From an uncultured Clostridia bacterium (GTDB lineage: Bacteria; Bacillota; Clostridia; TANB77; CAG-508), in contig CARPYP010000003.1 of assembly GCA_949045875.1 (NCBI GenBank), forward strand, positions 1 to 41,688: DNA of 41,688 bases, given 5' to 3'. Of the stretch, positions 24,020 to 31,870 are shown one piece after another (the first letter of the stretch is position 1; each line of letters begins with the position of its first letter). Under the pieces are notes generated by a model. The model did not search any database, was not told where the DNA came from, and worked only from the letters and a program-made list of their open reading frames with translations. The position numbers and the translations under genes are program-made.

Positions 24020-24889
24020 ATGAGCGTTAGAAAAGCTGTTATACCAATTGCCGGATTTGCTACAAGATTTTTACCTGCATGTAAATCAGTTCCCAAATGT
24101 ATGTTAACAATACTAGATAAGCCAATAATACAATACATTGTTGACGAAGCAGTTGCTTCAGGAATTGAAGAAATAGTAATGGTAATAGGAAGAAAAAAAG
24201 AAGTCGTTCAAGACTATTTTAAGGAAGATGAAGAATTAAAAAAATTTTTAATCGAAAGAAATAAGGAAAAATTTTTACCACTAGTTACAAATATATCACA
24301 TGGAGCAAAGATACATTTCATAGAACAAGATGGAGGCGCAAAAGGATTAGGTCATGCAATATATCAAGCAAGAGATATAATTGGAAATGAACCATTTGCC
24401 ATACTATATGGAGACGTTGTATTCCATGGAGAAAAGCCATGTTTAAAAGAAATTATAGAAAAACATGAAGAATGTGGAGGATCTGTAATAGGAGTAGAAA
24501 AAGTAGACTGGAAAGATGTACCTAGATATGGAAATGTATCAGGAGTACAAATATCAGACGGTTTCTATAAAGCCGAAAAACTACAAGAAAAGCCACAAAT
24601 ATCAGAAACAAAATCAAATTTAGCAATCTCTGATAGACATATTCTAATGCCAGAAATATTTGAATATTTAGCCAAAACCAAACCAGGTCAAGGCGGAGAA
24701 ATACAAGTAACAGACGCATATAATGCAATGGTAGACACAAAAGAAGGAGTATATGCATATGATTACAAAAGCAAAAGATTTGACTCAGGAGACAAACTAG
24801 GATTTGTAATGGCAGCAGTAGATGAAACATTAAACAGACCAGAACTAAGAGAGCCATTTATAAAATTCCTAAAAGGATTAGATATATAG
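24020..24889 (+). CDS. galU: UTP-glucose-1-phosphate uridylyltransferase-like protein (divergent GalU)
   Basis: Nucleotidyltransferase expected to make UDP-glucose from glucose-1-phosphate and UTP. 289 residues from ATG 24020; the ATG at 24014 is only one base from AGGAGG, so the later one was chosen. The fold is clear: VIPIAGFATRFLPACKSVPKCML, KPIIQYIVDEAVASGIEEI, GLGHAIYQA and RFDSGDKLGFVMA. Signature positions deviate from standard GalU. The usual G-L-G-T-R is G-F-A-T-R (12-16), PKEML is PKCML (25-29), and GDD is GDV. The downstream phosphoglucomutase supports a UDP-sugar role, but a different sugar-nucleotide specificity is possible. Confidence 0.82.
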   Translation: MSVRKAVIPIAGFATRFLPACKSVPKCMLTILDKPIIQYIVDEAVASGIEEIVMVIGRKKEVVQDYFKEDEELKKFLIERNKEKFLPLVTNISHGAKIHFIEQDGGAKGLGHAIYQARDIIGNEPFAILYGDVVFHGEKPCLKEIIEKHEECGGSVIGVEKVDWKDVPRYGNVSGVQISDGFYKAEKLQEKPQISETKSNLAISDRHILMPEIFEYLAKTKPGQGGEIQVTDAYNAMVDTKEGVYAYDYKSKRFDSGDKLGFVMAAVDETLNRPELREPFIKFLKGLDI

Positions 24890-24895
24890 AAGAAA

Positions 24896-24913
24896 GGCAC
24901 GGCGAACCGTGCC
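24896..24913. terminator. Hairpin after galU
   Basis: GGCACGG / CCGTGCC with CGAA loop. No clear T-tract, so it may be a repeat-type palindrome as much as a terminator. Confidence 0.5.
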
Positions 24914-24920
24914 CTATTTA

Positions 24921-25036
24921 GTTGAAAAATAATTGCCATTTGGCGTTGTTACTGCTCAGTCGATTTCCATTCAACGTACACCAGTACGCCTCATGGAATA
25001 TCTCCTTCACGTGCCTAGCCAAATAACAATTCTTTT
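24921..25036 (-). repeat. Long intergenic repeat, family B, copy 2 (inverted)
   Basis: Read on the minus strand it matches copy 3 at 31131-31241 closely. Shared blocks are GAATTGTTATTTGGC, a GAGGCGT...CACGTTG or TACGTTG centre, GACTGAGCA, and AAATGGCAATTATT followed by TTCAAC. It fills most of the gap between galU and the phosphoglucomutase gene. Confidence 0.85.
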
Positions 25037-25103
25037 CCAACCTTAAAAAATAGGGATAATTAAATACATTTTTATTATTTAGATTAATATAGAGGAGGAA
25101 AAC

Positions 25104-26831
25104 ATGAATTATAAAGAAAGATATGAAGAATGGTTAAATAATCCAAGCTTTGGAGAAGAAGTAAAAAAAGATTTAGAAAGTATAAAAAATAATGAAAAAG
25201 AAATAGAAGACAGATTTTACAAAGACTTAGAATTCGGAACAGCAGGACTAAGAGGCGTAATAGGTTACGGAACCAACAGAATGAACAAATACACAGTAGG
25301 AAAAGCAACACTAGGACTTGCAGAATACATAATAAAAAATAATGGTCAAAATAGAGGAGTAGCAATAGCATATGACTGTAGACACATGTCAAAAGAATTC
25401 AGTGAAGAAGCAGCACTAATATTAAACTCAAAAGGAATAAAAACATACATATTTGAAGAACTAGCACCAACACCAGAATTATCATTTGCAGTAAGGGAAC
25501 TAAAATGTATATCTGGAATAGTAATAACAGCAAGCCATAACCCACCAGAATATAATGGATATAAAGTATACTGGGAAGACGGAGCACAAATAATATCACC
25601 AATAGATGAAGGTATAATAAACGAAGTAAACAAAATAACAGACTACTCAAAAATAACAACAATGAACAAACAAGAAGCCATACAAAAAGGGTTATATAAT
25701 ATAATAGGAAAAGAAATAGATGACAGATATATAGAAGAAATAAAGAAAAATATATTAAATCCAGAAGCAATAAAAGAGCAAGCAGAAAAATTAAAAATCG
25801 TATATACACCATTACATGGAACAGGAGGAAAACTTGTAACAAGAGTATTATCAGAACTAGGATTCAAAAAAGTATACACAGTAGAAGAACAAATGAAACC
25901 AAATGGAAACTTTCCAACAGTAGAATATCCAAATCCAGAAGATCCAAAGGCATTTAAACTTGCAATAGAATTAGCAAAAAAAGTAGAAGCAGACATAATA
26001 CTTGCAAACGATCCAGACTCAGACAGAGAAGGAATGTTTGTAAGAGACAACAATGGAGAATATGCTAGATTTAATGGAAACATGACAAGTCTACTAATAG
26101 CAGAATATATATTCTCACAAATGAAAGAAAAAAATATAATGCCAGAACAAGGAGCAATGATAAAAACAATAGTATCATCAAACTTAGCAGAAGCAATAGC
26201 AAAAGAATACAAACTAAAATTATTCAAAACACTAACAGGATTTAAACACATGGCAAAAATAATGAGAGAAAACGAAAATGATAATAAATACAAAATATTA
26301 TTCTCATATGAAGAAAGCTTTGGATGTATAATAGGAACACATGTAAGAGACAAAGACGGAATAGTTGCAATAATGAGTCTTTGCGAGTTAGCAGCCTTCT
26401 ATAAAAACAAAGGAATAAGCATATATGAGCAAATGCAAAACATCTATCAAAAATATGGGTATTACTTAGAAGACCAATATACAATAACAATAAAAGGCGC
26501 AGAAGGAGCAATAAAAATAAAAGAAACAATGGAAAAAATAAGAAGAAACCCACCAAAACAAATAGGAAAGTACAACATAATATCAATATATGACTACGAA
26601 CAAATGAAATATAGAAATCTAAAAACAGGAGAAGAAAAAGCTACAGAACTACCAAAGTCAAATGTTTTATACTATGAATTAGAAAATGAGAACTGGTGTT
26701 GTATACGTCCATCAGGAACAGAGCCAAAAATAAAAATGTACTTTGGAATAAAATCAGATGATAATGAAACTGTGCAAAAAGAATTAGAAGAACTAAAAGA
26801 TGCAATGATAAAAATAACTACTTGCCAATAG
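25104..26831 (+). CDS. pgcA: Alpha-phosphoglucomutase / phosphomannomutase
   Basis: Interconverts glucose-6-phosphate and glucose-1-phosphate, the substrate of GalU. 575 residues, the size of the Bacillus PgcA type. Domain signatures: FGTAGLRGVIGYGTNRMN, the phosphoserine loop TASHNP (142-147; Ser144), the metal loop DPDSDR (303-308; the common form is DPDADR), the sugar loop GFKHMAKIM...SYEESFGCIIG, and the phosphate-binding CIRPSGTEPKIKMYF. The start follows AGAGGAGG. Together with galU it forms a UDP-glucose supply pair, separated by repeat B2. Confidence 0.93.
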   Translation: MNYKERYEEWLNNPSFGEEVKKDLESIKNNEKEIEDRFYKDLEFGTAGLRGVIGYGTNRMNKYTVGKATLGLAEYIIKNNGQNRGVAIAYDCRHMSKEFSEEAALILNSKGIKTYIFEELAPTPELSFAVRELKCISGIVITASHNPPEYNGYKVYWEDGAQIISPIDEGIINEVNKITDYSKITTMNKQEAIQKGLYNIIGKEIDDRYIEEIKKNILNPEAIKEQAEKLKIVYTPLHGTGGKLVTRVLSELGFKKVYTVEEQMKPNGNFPTVEYPNPEDPKAFKLAIELAKKVEADIILANDPDSDREGMFVRDNNGEYARFNGNMTSLLIAEYIFSQMKEKNIMPEQGAMIKTIVSSNLAEAIAKEYKLKLFKTLTGFKHMAKIMRENENDNKYKILFSYEESFGCIIGTHVRDKDGIVAIMSLCELAAFYKNKGISIYEQMQNIYQKYGYYLEDQYTITIKGAEGAIKIKETMEKIRRNPPKQIGKYNIISIYDYEQMKYRNLKTGEEKATELPKSNVLYYELENENWCCIRPSGTEPKIKMYFGIKSDDNETVQKELEELKDAMIKITTCQ

Positions 26832-26893
26832 GAACGGAAAACTATGGCAATTCTTCCACATAAAATTTTTGTAAGTCATAAAGATTAATACTG

Positions 26894-26919
26894 TAAGGGC
26901 ACAGAGAACTGTGCCCTTA
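26894..26919. terminator. Hairpin after phosphoglucomutase
   Basis: An 11-bp perfect stem TAAGGGCACAG / CTGTGCCCTTA with AGAA loop. No T-tract. It resembles the galU hairpin (GGCACGG/CCGTGCC), so both may belong to one palindrome family. Confidence 0.6.
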
Positions 26920-26990
26920 ATGGGGATTATATATAATTTAAATAAAAGCTTGAAAATAAGTAAAAAATATAATATAATAGGCAAGTAAAT

Positions 26991-27066
26991 GTGCTCATAG
27001 CTTAGCTGGATAGAGCAGTTGCCTCCTAAGCAACCGATGGCCGTTCGAGTCGGCCTGGGCACACCA
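26991..27066 (+). tRNA. tRNA-Arg (anticodon CCT)
   Basis: Full cloverleaf: acceptor GTGCTCA / TGGGCAC, D-arm with AGCTGGATAGAGC, anticodon stem GTTGC / GCAAC with loop CTCCTAA (anticodon CCT), T-arm GGCCG TTCGAGT CGGCC, discriminator A and encoded CCA at 27064-27066. It reads AGG codons. tRNA-Arg(CCT) genes are frequent integration sites, but no integrase lies next to this one. Confidence 0.97.
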
Positions 27067-27143
27067 AGCGATTAAAAAATGAAAAACATATTATAATTTA
27101 CTATTTTGATGATATTAAACCATTAAATTAAGGAGAAAGTGCA

Positions 27144-27445
27144 ATGTATATTTTAGGTGATATAGCTTATGCTGATAACTATAATAATGAACAAATCAAA
27201 GTAAAAAAATTAAAGTCGTATCAGAATTATGCTTATTAGTTACATTTTCAAATGAAGAAAAAAGAATTTTTGATGCAAAAGAATTATTAAAATATCCAGT
27301 ATATGAAGAATTAAAAGATTATGAAATTTTTAAAAATGCTTATGTGGAACATGGTATTATTATATGGAACAATGGGAAAATAGATATTGCTCCAGAAATA
27401 GTTTATAATAATAGCTATGTATATGAACAGAATTTAGCTATATAA
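27144..27445 (+). pseudogene. DUF2442 protein gene with a -1 frameshift at an A7 run
   Basis: Starts at ATG 27144 after AGGAGA, reading MYILGDIAYADNYNNEQIKVKK. Continuing in the -1 frame gives SELCLLVTFSNEEKRIFDAKELL...PVYEELKD, then IIIWNNGKIDIAPE. The second part is a clear DUF2442 domain, a small family often linked to toxin-antitoxin-like or DUF4160 partners, of unknown biochemical role. Restoring one A in the A7 run (27203-27209) gives one continuous frame of about 100 codons. The run is phased GTA AAA AAA, which matches an A AAA AAA slippery heptamer, so programmed frameshifting is possible besides mutation or assembly error. Zero-frame translation stops after 31 codons. Confidence 0.75.
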
Positions 27446-27504
27446 TAATAAAGTCGCGTTTTTATCCAAATGTACACAAAAAAGAGAAGAAAGTAAGGAG
27501 CAAA

Positions 27505-27963
27505 ATGGAAAAAAAAGATAAATTCATGAAAGAAGCAATAAAAGAGGCTAAGAAAGCCTACGGAAAATTAGAAGTACCAATAGGAGCAGTAATAGTAAAA
27601 GACGGAAAAATAATAGCAAGAGGACACAATCAAAAAGAGGAGAAAGCAGACACCACGATGCACGCAGAAATAATAGCAATAAAAAAAGCAAGCAAAAAAA
27701 TAGGAGCATGGAGACTAAACGGCTGTGAAATGTATGTAACACTAGAGCCATGTCCAATGTGTGCAGGAGCAATAATAAATGCAAGACTAGATAAGATATA
27801 TATAGGAACAATGGACGAAAAAAATGGCGCATGTGGCTCAGTAACAAATGTATTAGAAGAATACAAACAAAACTATAAAGTACAAAAAGAAGAAGGAATA
27901 CATCAAAAAGAATGTGAGGAAATTATTAAAAATTTTTTTAAAGAATTAAGACAGAGAAAATAA
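27505..27963 (+). CDS. tadA: tRNA-specific adenosine deaminase
   Basis: Converts the wobble adenosine of tRNA-Arg(ACG) to inosine. 152 residues. The zinc and catalytic motifs of cytidine-deaminase-fold enzymes are intact: HAE (53-55) and PCPMC (82-86). Also typical are VPIGAVIVKDGKIIARGHN and NGACGSV. The start follows AAGGAGC. Located upstream of the SRP RNA and dnaX as in many Firmicutes. Confidence 0.95.
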   Translation: MEKKDKFMKEAIKEAKKAYGKLEVPIGAVIVKDGKIIARGHNQKEEKADTTMHAEIIAIKKASKKIGAWRLNGCEMYVTLEPCPMCAGAIINARLDKIYIGTMDEKNGACGSVTNVLEEYKQNYKVQKEEGIHQKECEEIIKNFFKELRQRK

Positions 27964-27979
27964 CAAAGGAGACAAAAAT

Positions 27980-28732
27980 ATGCAAGACCAAATAATAAAA
28001 AAAATAATACATATATTCATAGCAATCCTAATAACAGTATTAATAGCAACAATAATAGCATTATTAATATTAAAATACAATGTAGAAGGAGAGGACAACC
28101 TACCATTTGAGCTATCAAAAATAATGGTAATAAGCACAGCAGAGGGGAATGACATAGAAGGTGAGCAAACAGAAAACAAATGGAATTTAAAGCTTTCACA
28201 AAATAATGATATATACTTAGAAATATCAAAAAACAAAAACTATGAAGAAACAGAAATAATAGACAAAATAATAATAGACAACTTGCAAATAGTAGAGGCA
28301 CCTAAAATAGGTACAATAAAACTATATAAACCTACGGAAAAAGAAAAAATAGCATATGAAAACACAGAAGAAAATGAAATAAAAGAAAAATTGGAATATA
28401 CAGGAAAAGAAAACACAAGCATAAAAAACTTAGAAATAGCAAATCAAGGAGGATTAATACTATTTAGATATGCACTAGAAGACATAGGAACATATACATC
28501 AGACAAAGATGAAATAAAACATGATGGAACAATACTAAAAGAACAAAACATAGAATATAAAGACATACAAAGTAAAATATCATTTGATATATCAATAAAA
28601 CTAAAATCAGACATGATATATACAGGAACAGTAACATTAGACTTGCCATCAGGAAATATAATAGAAGAGGGAACATCACATTATGAAAAGACAGATTTAA
28701 AAGAAATAATTTTTAGAAGAAATTTAAGATAA
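27980..28732 (+). CDS. Membrane-anchored hypothetical protein
   Basis: 250 residues: one N-terminal transmembrane helix (about 10-32, IHIFIAILITVLIATIIALLI) and a large, presumably extracytoplasmic, acidic beta-rich domain. No lipobox Cys and no enzyme motif. A beta-strand pattern with ISFDISIKLKSDMIYTGTVTLDLPSG near the end suggests a small globular domain. It starts 17 bases after tadA behind AAAGGAG, so it is co-transcribed with it. Function unknown. Confidence 0.8.
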   Translation: MQDQIIKKIIHIFIAILITVLIATIIALLILKYNVEGEDNLPFELSKIMVISTAEGNDIEGEQTENKWNLKLSQNNDIYLEISKNKNYEETEIIDKIIIDNLQIVEAPKIGTIKLYKPTEKEKIAYENTEENEIKEKLEYTGKENTSIKNLEIANQGGLILFRYALEDIGTYTSDKDEIKHDGTILKEQNIEYKDIQSKISFDISIKLKSDMIYTGTVTLDLPSGNIIEEGTSHYEKTDLKEIIFRRNLR

Positions 28733-28737
28733 AAACA

Positions 28738-28766
28738 TTGAAAAAAAAATAAATAAGATGTATAAT
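28738..28766 (+). promoter_or_regulatory. Promoter of the SRP RNA
   Basis: TTGAAA (28738-28743), 17-base spacer, TATAAT (28761-28766). Start expected near 28773, just before the RNA's 5' stem. This near-consensus promoter suits an abundant stable RNA. Confidence 0.8.
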
Positions 28767-28778
28767 AATATAAGTTTA

Positions 28779-28904
28779 AAAATCTGACTCTTGTATGGAG
28801 AGTAGATTTCAATAAAAAGCTATGAATCTCGTCAGGTTCGGAAGAAAGCAGCGATAAGTAGTGCATTTATGTGAAGTGTACTTTCCCTAGAGGAGTTAGA
28901 TTTT
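28779..28904 (+). ncRNA. ffs: Signal recognition particle RNA (small type)
   Basis: The universally conserved helix 8 region GTCAGGTTCGGAAGAAAGCAGC is present near 28830-28852, including the GGAA tetraloop and the asymmetric loop with AGCAG. The termini pair: AAATCTGACTC with GAGTTAGATTT. The total of about 126 bases indicates a short RNA without the large Alu domain of Bacillus. Its place before dnaX is typical of Clostridia. Confidence 0.93.
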
Positions 28905-28990
28905 AATTATTTTCATTAGAAAATAATTATGCGGAGTTTATAGTTTCTTGAATTATTTAAGGAACTTAGAAACTCTTAATTCCGTATTTA
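28905..28990 (+). promoter_or_regulatory. Two hairpins between SRP RNA and dnaX
   Basis: AATTATTTTC / GAAAATAATT (28905-28928), then a longer interrupted stem in which GCGGA pairs with TCCGT and AGTTTC with GAAACT. No T-tract follows either, so readthrough into dnaX is likely. They may form the 3' processing end of the SRP transcript or a dnaX leader. Confidence 0.45.
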
Positions 28991-29013
28991 TATCAAAATA
29001 AAAGGAGGAAAAT

Positions 29014-30738
29014 ATGGCATATACGGCGTTATATAGAGCATTTAGGCCAAAAACCTTCTCAGAAGTAGTTGGACAAGAACACATAAAAACAACATTAAAA
29101 AATCAAATAAATACAGGAAGAGTAGGGCATGCGTATCTCCTAAATGGTACAAGAGGAACAGGGAAAACATCAATAGCAAAAATACTAGCAAGAGCAGTAA
29201 ACTGTGAAAATCCTAAAGAAGGAGAACCATGTAATGAATGTGAAATCTGTAAAGCAATACTAGATGGTTCATTAACAGACGTAGTAGAAATGGATGCAGC
29301 ATCAAACAACAGTGTAGAAGACATAAGAGAAATAAGGAATGAAGTAAACTTTCTTCCAACACGTGCAAAATACAGAATATACATAATAGACGAGGTACAC
29401 ATGTTATCAACAGGAGCATTCAATGCATTATTAAAAACCCTAGAAGAACCACCAGAACATGTAAAATTCATATTAGCAACAACAGAACCACAAAAATTAC
29501 CAGCAACAATACTCTCAAGATGCCAAAGATTTGATTTCAAAAAGATACAAAATGAAGACATATCAAAAAGATTAAAACTAGTATGTGAAAAAAATGATGT
29601 AGAAATCAAGGAAGAAGCACTAAATCTAATAGCCATACTATCAGAAGGAGCAATGAGAGATGCACTAAGCATTTTAGAAAGATGTATACAAGATGGGGAA
29701 AGTAGTATAGACGTAGACAAAATAAAAGATTTAGTAGGGATTCCAAAACTAACGTATGTAAACAACACCATAGAAGCAATAATAGACAATAATATAGAAA
29801 AAGCAATAAATGAAATAGATGATGTCATAAAAGAAGGAAAAGATTTAACAAATTTCTTATGGGAAATGATAAAATACGCAAAAGACATATTAGTTGCAAA
29901 AATAGGAAAAAAATTAGAAATATATAGTAATGAAGAAATAGACCAAATAAACAAAATAGCAGAAAGAACATCAAAAGATAGGCTACTAAACATAATAGTA
30001 AAACTTTCGGAAATGGAAAATAAAGTAAAACAATCAACGCAAAAAACAATAATATTTCAAACAGGTATAATAAACCTATGTATAAATGAAGAAACAAACA
30101 GCCTAGAAGAAAGAATAAAAGCATTAGAAAACAAAATTCAAAATGGAATTGGAACTAATACTAACACAATTCCAATAAAAACCAATCTAACAAAAGAAGT
30201 AAATACTACAAAAAATAATACACAAGCAAACAACACTACGGAAATAAATGAAAATGCCACTGTAGGGGCGATTAGTAATTGTCCACAGGAAACAAAAGAT
30301 GAAAGTCCAAAAAAAGAAACAAAACCAAATATTCAAACTTCAAACTTAAAATCACAAGAATTCTGGCCAAATATTTTACAACAATTAAAAAGTAATGGAA
30401 AACTAATGATATATGCAAACTTATTAAACTCAAGGGCAGTAGAATTAAATGATATGACAATTGGAATAGAATTTCAAGGAGGACTAAATGATTTTAGAAA
30501 AGGAATATTAGAAAAAGACGAAAACAAAAAAGAAATTGAAAAACTAGTATCAATAGCATGTGCAAAAGAAATGCAAATAAAATATATAGACACACCATCA
30601 AAAACAATTGAAAATAAAAAAAGTACACAAGCCAAAACAATAAAAGAAAATAAAACAGAACAAAACAAAAGCAATAATATAAACTCATTAGATGATTTAG
30701 CAAACTTAGGAATAGACATAAATTATATAGATGAATAA
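29014..30738 (+). CDS. dnaX: DNA polymerase III subunit gamma/tau
   Basis: Clamp-loader ATPase. 574 residues. AAA+ core: Walker A GTRGTGKT (45-52), zinc module cysteines 64, 73, 76 and 79, Walker B YIIDEVHML, and sensor TTEPQKLPATILSRCQRF. The linker and C-terminal domain bind DnaE and DnaB. The linker (about 385-445) is low-complexity Asn/Thr/Lys; within it residues 417-424 (VGAISNCP) are encoded by a family C palindromic repeat. The start follows AAAGGAGG. Followed by ebfC and recR in the usual order. Confidence 0.95.
   Translation: MAYTALYRAFRPKTFSEVVGQEHIKTTLKNQINTGRVGHAYLLNGTRGTGKTSIAKILARAVNCENPKEGEPCNECEICKAILDGSLTDVVEMDAASNNSVEDIREIRNEVNFLPTRAKYRIYIIDEVHMLSTGAFNALLKTLEEPPEHVKFILATTEPQKLPATILSRCQRFDFKKIQNEDISKRLKLVCEKNDVEIKEEALNLIAILSEGAMRDALSILERCIQDGESSIDVDKIKDLVGIPKLTYVNNTIEAIIDNNIEKAINEIDDVIKEGKDLTNFLWEMIKYAKDILVAKIGKKLEIYSNEEIDQINKIAERTSKDRLLNIIVKLSEMENKVKQSTQKTIIFQTGIINLCINEETNSLEERIKALENKIQNGIGTNTNTIPIKTNLTKEVNTTKNNTQANNTTEINENATVGAISNCPQETKDESPKKETKPNIQTSNLKSQEFWPNILQQLKSNGKLMIYANLLNSRAVELNDMTIGIEFQGGLNDFRKGILEKDENKKEIEKLVSIACAKEMQIKYIDTPSKTIENKKSTQAKTIKENKTEQNKSNNINSLDDLANLGIDINYIDE
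30262..30284. repeat. Family C palindromic repeat inside dnaX
   Basis: GTAGGGGCGATTAGTAATTGTCC is a slightly decayed palindrome starting exactly at codon 417. The same GTAGGGGCG head occurs in the intergenic copy at 19484. Confidence 0.6.
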
Positions 30739-30765
30739 AACATAAAAAGAAAGGATGATAAGAAA

Positions 30766-31110
30766 ATGGCAAAAAGAGGAGGATTTCCAGGAGGAATGAA
30801 AGGACTTGGAGGAATGAACATCAATCAACTAATGAAAGAAGCCAAAAAAATGCAAGCAGATGTTGAAAAATCACAAGAAGAACTATCAGTAAAAGAATTT
30901 TCAGCAACAGCAGGAGGGGGAGCAGTAGAAGTAACTGTAACAGGAGCAAAAACAATAAAAACAATAAAAATAAAACAAGATGTAGTAGACCCAGAAGATG
31001 TAGAAATGTTACAAGACTTAATACTAACATGTATAAATGAAGCACTAAGAAAAGTAGATGAGGCACAGAATGTAGCATTAGGTAAGTTTAATATTCCAGG
31101 AATCATGTAG
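30766..31110 (+). CDS. ebfC: YbaB/EbfC nucleoid-associated protein
   Basis: 114 residues; a small DNA-binding dimer encoded between dnaX and recR in most bacteria. It has a Gly/Phe-rich N-terminus (MAKRGGFPGGMKGLGGMN), the helix NQLMKEAKKMQADVEKSQEEL, and the core EFSATAGGGAVEVTVTGAKTI. It begins 28 bases after dnaX behind AAAGGATG, so it belongs to the same transcript. Confidence 0.95.
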   Translation: MAKRGGFPGGMKGLGGMNINQLMKEAKKMQADVEKSQEELSVKEFSATAGGGAVEVTVTGAKTIKTIKIKQDVVDPEDVEMLQDLILTCINEALRKVDEAQNVALGKFNIPGIM

Positions 31111-31130
31111 CATATTATACAAGTTAGCAA

Positions 31131-31241
31131 GAATTGTTATTTGGCAAGGCGTGTGAAGTCGATATTCCCAGAGGCGTGCTAGTGCACGTTGAGGAGAAAT
31201 GACTGAGCAACAACGAAGCGAAATGGCAATTATTGTTCAAC
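31131..31241 (+). repeat. Long intergenic repeat, family B, copy 3
   Basis: Inverted relative to copy 2 and highly similar to it. It starts GAATTGTTATTTGGCAAGG, has a central GTGCTAGTGCAC palindrome and ends GGCAATTATTGTTCAAC. It lies between ebfC and recR, within their likely common transcript. Confidence 0.85.
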
Positions 31242-31267
31242 ACAAAAATAGAAAGGTGTAGAGATAA

Positions 31268-31870
31268 ATGTCGTATTACTCGCCATCAATAGAAAAACTA
31301 ATAGAAAGTTTCGCAAAACTACCAAGCATAGGAAATAAAACTGCAGCAAGACTAGCATTCCACATGTTAAATGCAAGTGAGCAAGAAACACAAGATTTCA
31401 TAAACTCAATATTAAACGCAAAGAAAAACCTAAAATACTGTTCAAAATGTTTTAATATAACAGACACAGACCCATGCCCAATATGTGGAAATGAAAAAAG
31501 AAACCATTTAAATATATGTGTAGTAGAAGATGTAAGAGATGTAATAGCAATGGAAAGAACACACGAATATAAAGGAGTATATCATGTATTACATGGTTCA
31601 ATTTCACCAATGAATGGAATAGGACCAGAGGACATAAAAATAAAAGAATTATTAAACAGGTTAGCAGGCGAAGAAAAAATAGAAGAAGTAATAATAGCAA
31701 CAAACCCAAGAGTAGAAGGGGAAGCAACAGCAATGTATTTATCAAAACTAATTAAGCCATTTGGAATAAAAGTAACAAGAATAGCACATGGAGTTCCAGT
31801 TGGAGGAGATATAGAATACGCAGATGAAATAACGTTAACAAAAGCACTTGAAGGGAGAAGAGAAATATGA
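31268..31870 (+). CDS. recR: Recombination mediator protein RecR
   Basis: Works with RecO (and RecF) to load RecA at gaps. 200 residues. N-terminal helix-hairpin-helix LPSIGNKTAARLAFHML, zinc finger Cys58, 61, 70 and 73 (YCSKC...PCPICG), then a Toprim domain with CVVEDVRDVIAMERT and ATNPRVEGEATAMYL. The start follows AAAGGTG. It overlaps the M23 peptidase gene by four bases (ATGA). Confidence 0.96.
   Translation: MSYYSPSIEKLIESFAKLPSIGNKTAARLAFHMLNASEQETQDFINSILNAKKNLKYCSKCFNITDTDPCPICGNEKRNHLNICVVEDVRDVIAMERTHEYKGVYHVLHGSISPMNGIGPEDIKIKELLNRLAGEEKIEEVIIATNPRVEGEATAMYLSKLIKPFGIKVTRIAHGVPVGGDIEYADEITLTKALEGRREI

Noticed and set aside
26991..27066. tRNA-Arg as attachment site of an integrated element
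   Set aside because: No integrase or duplicated tRNA end is found downstream; only a small frameshifted DUF2442 gene follows.
30309..30315. A AAA AAA heptamer in dnaX as a tau/gamma frameshift site
   Set aside because: The phase is right, but no stop follows soon in the -1 frame and such heptamers are expected by chance in this AT-rich linker.
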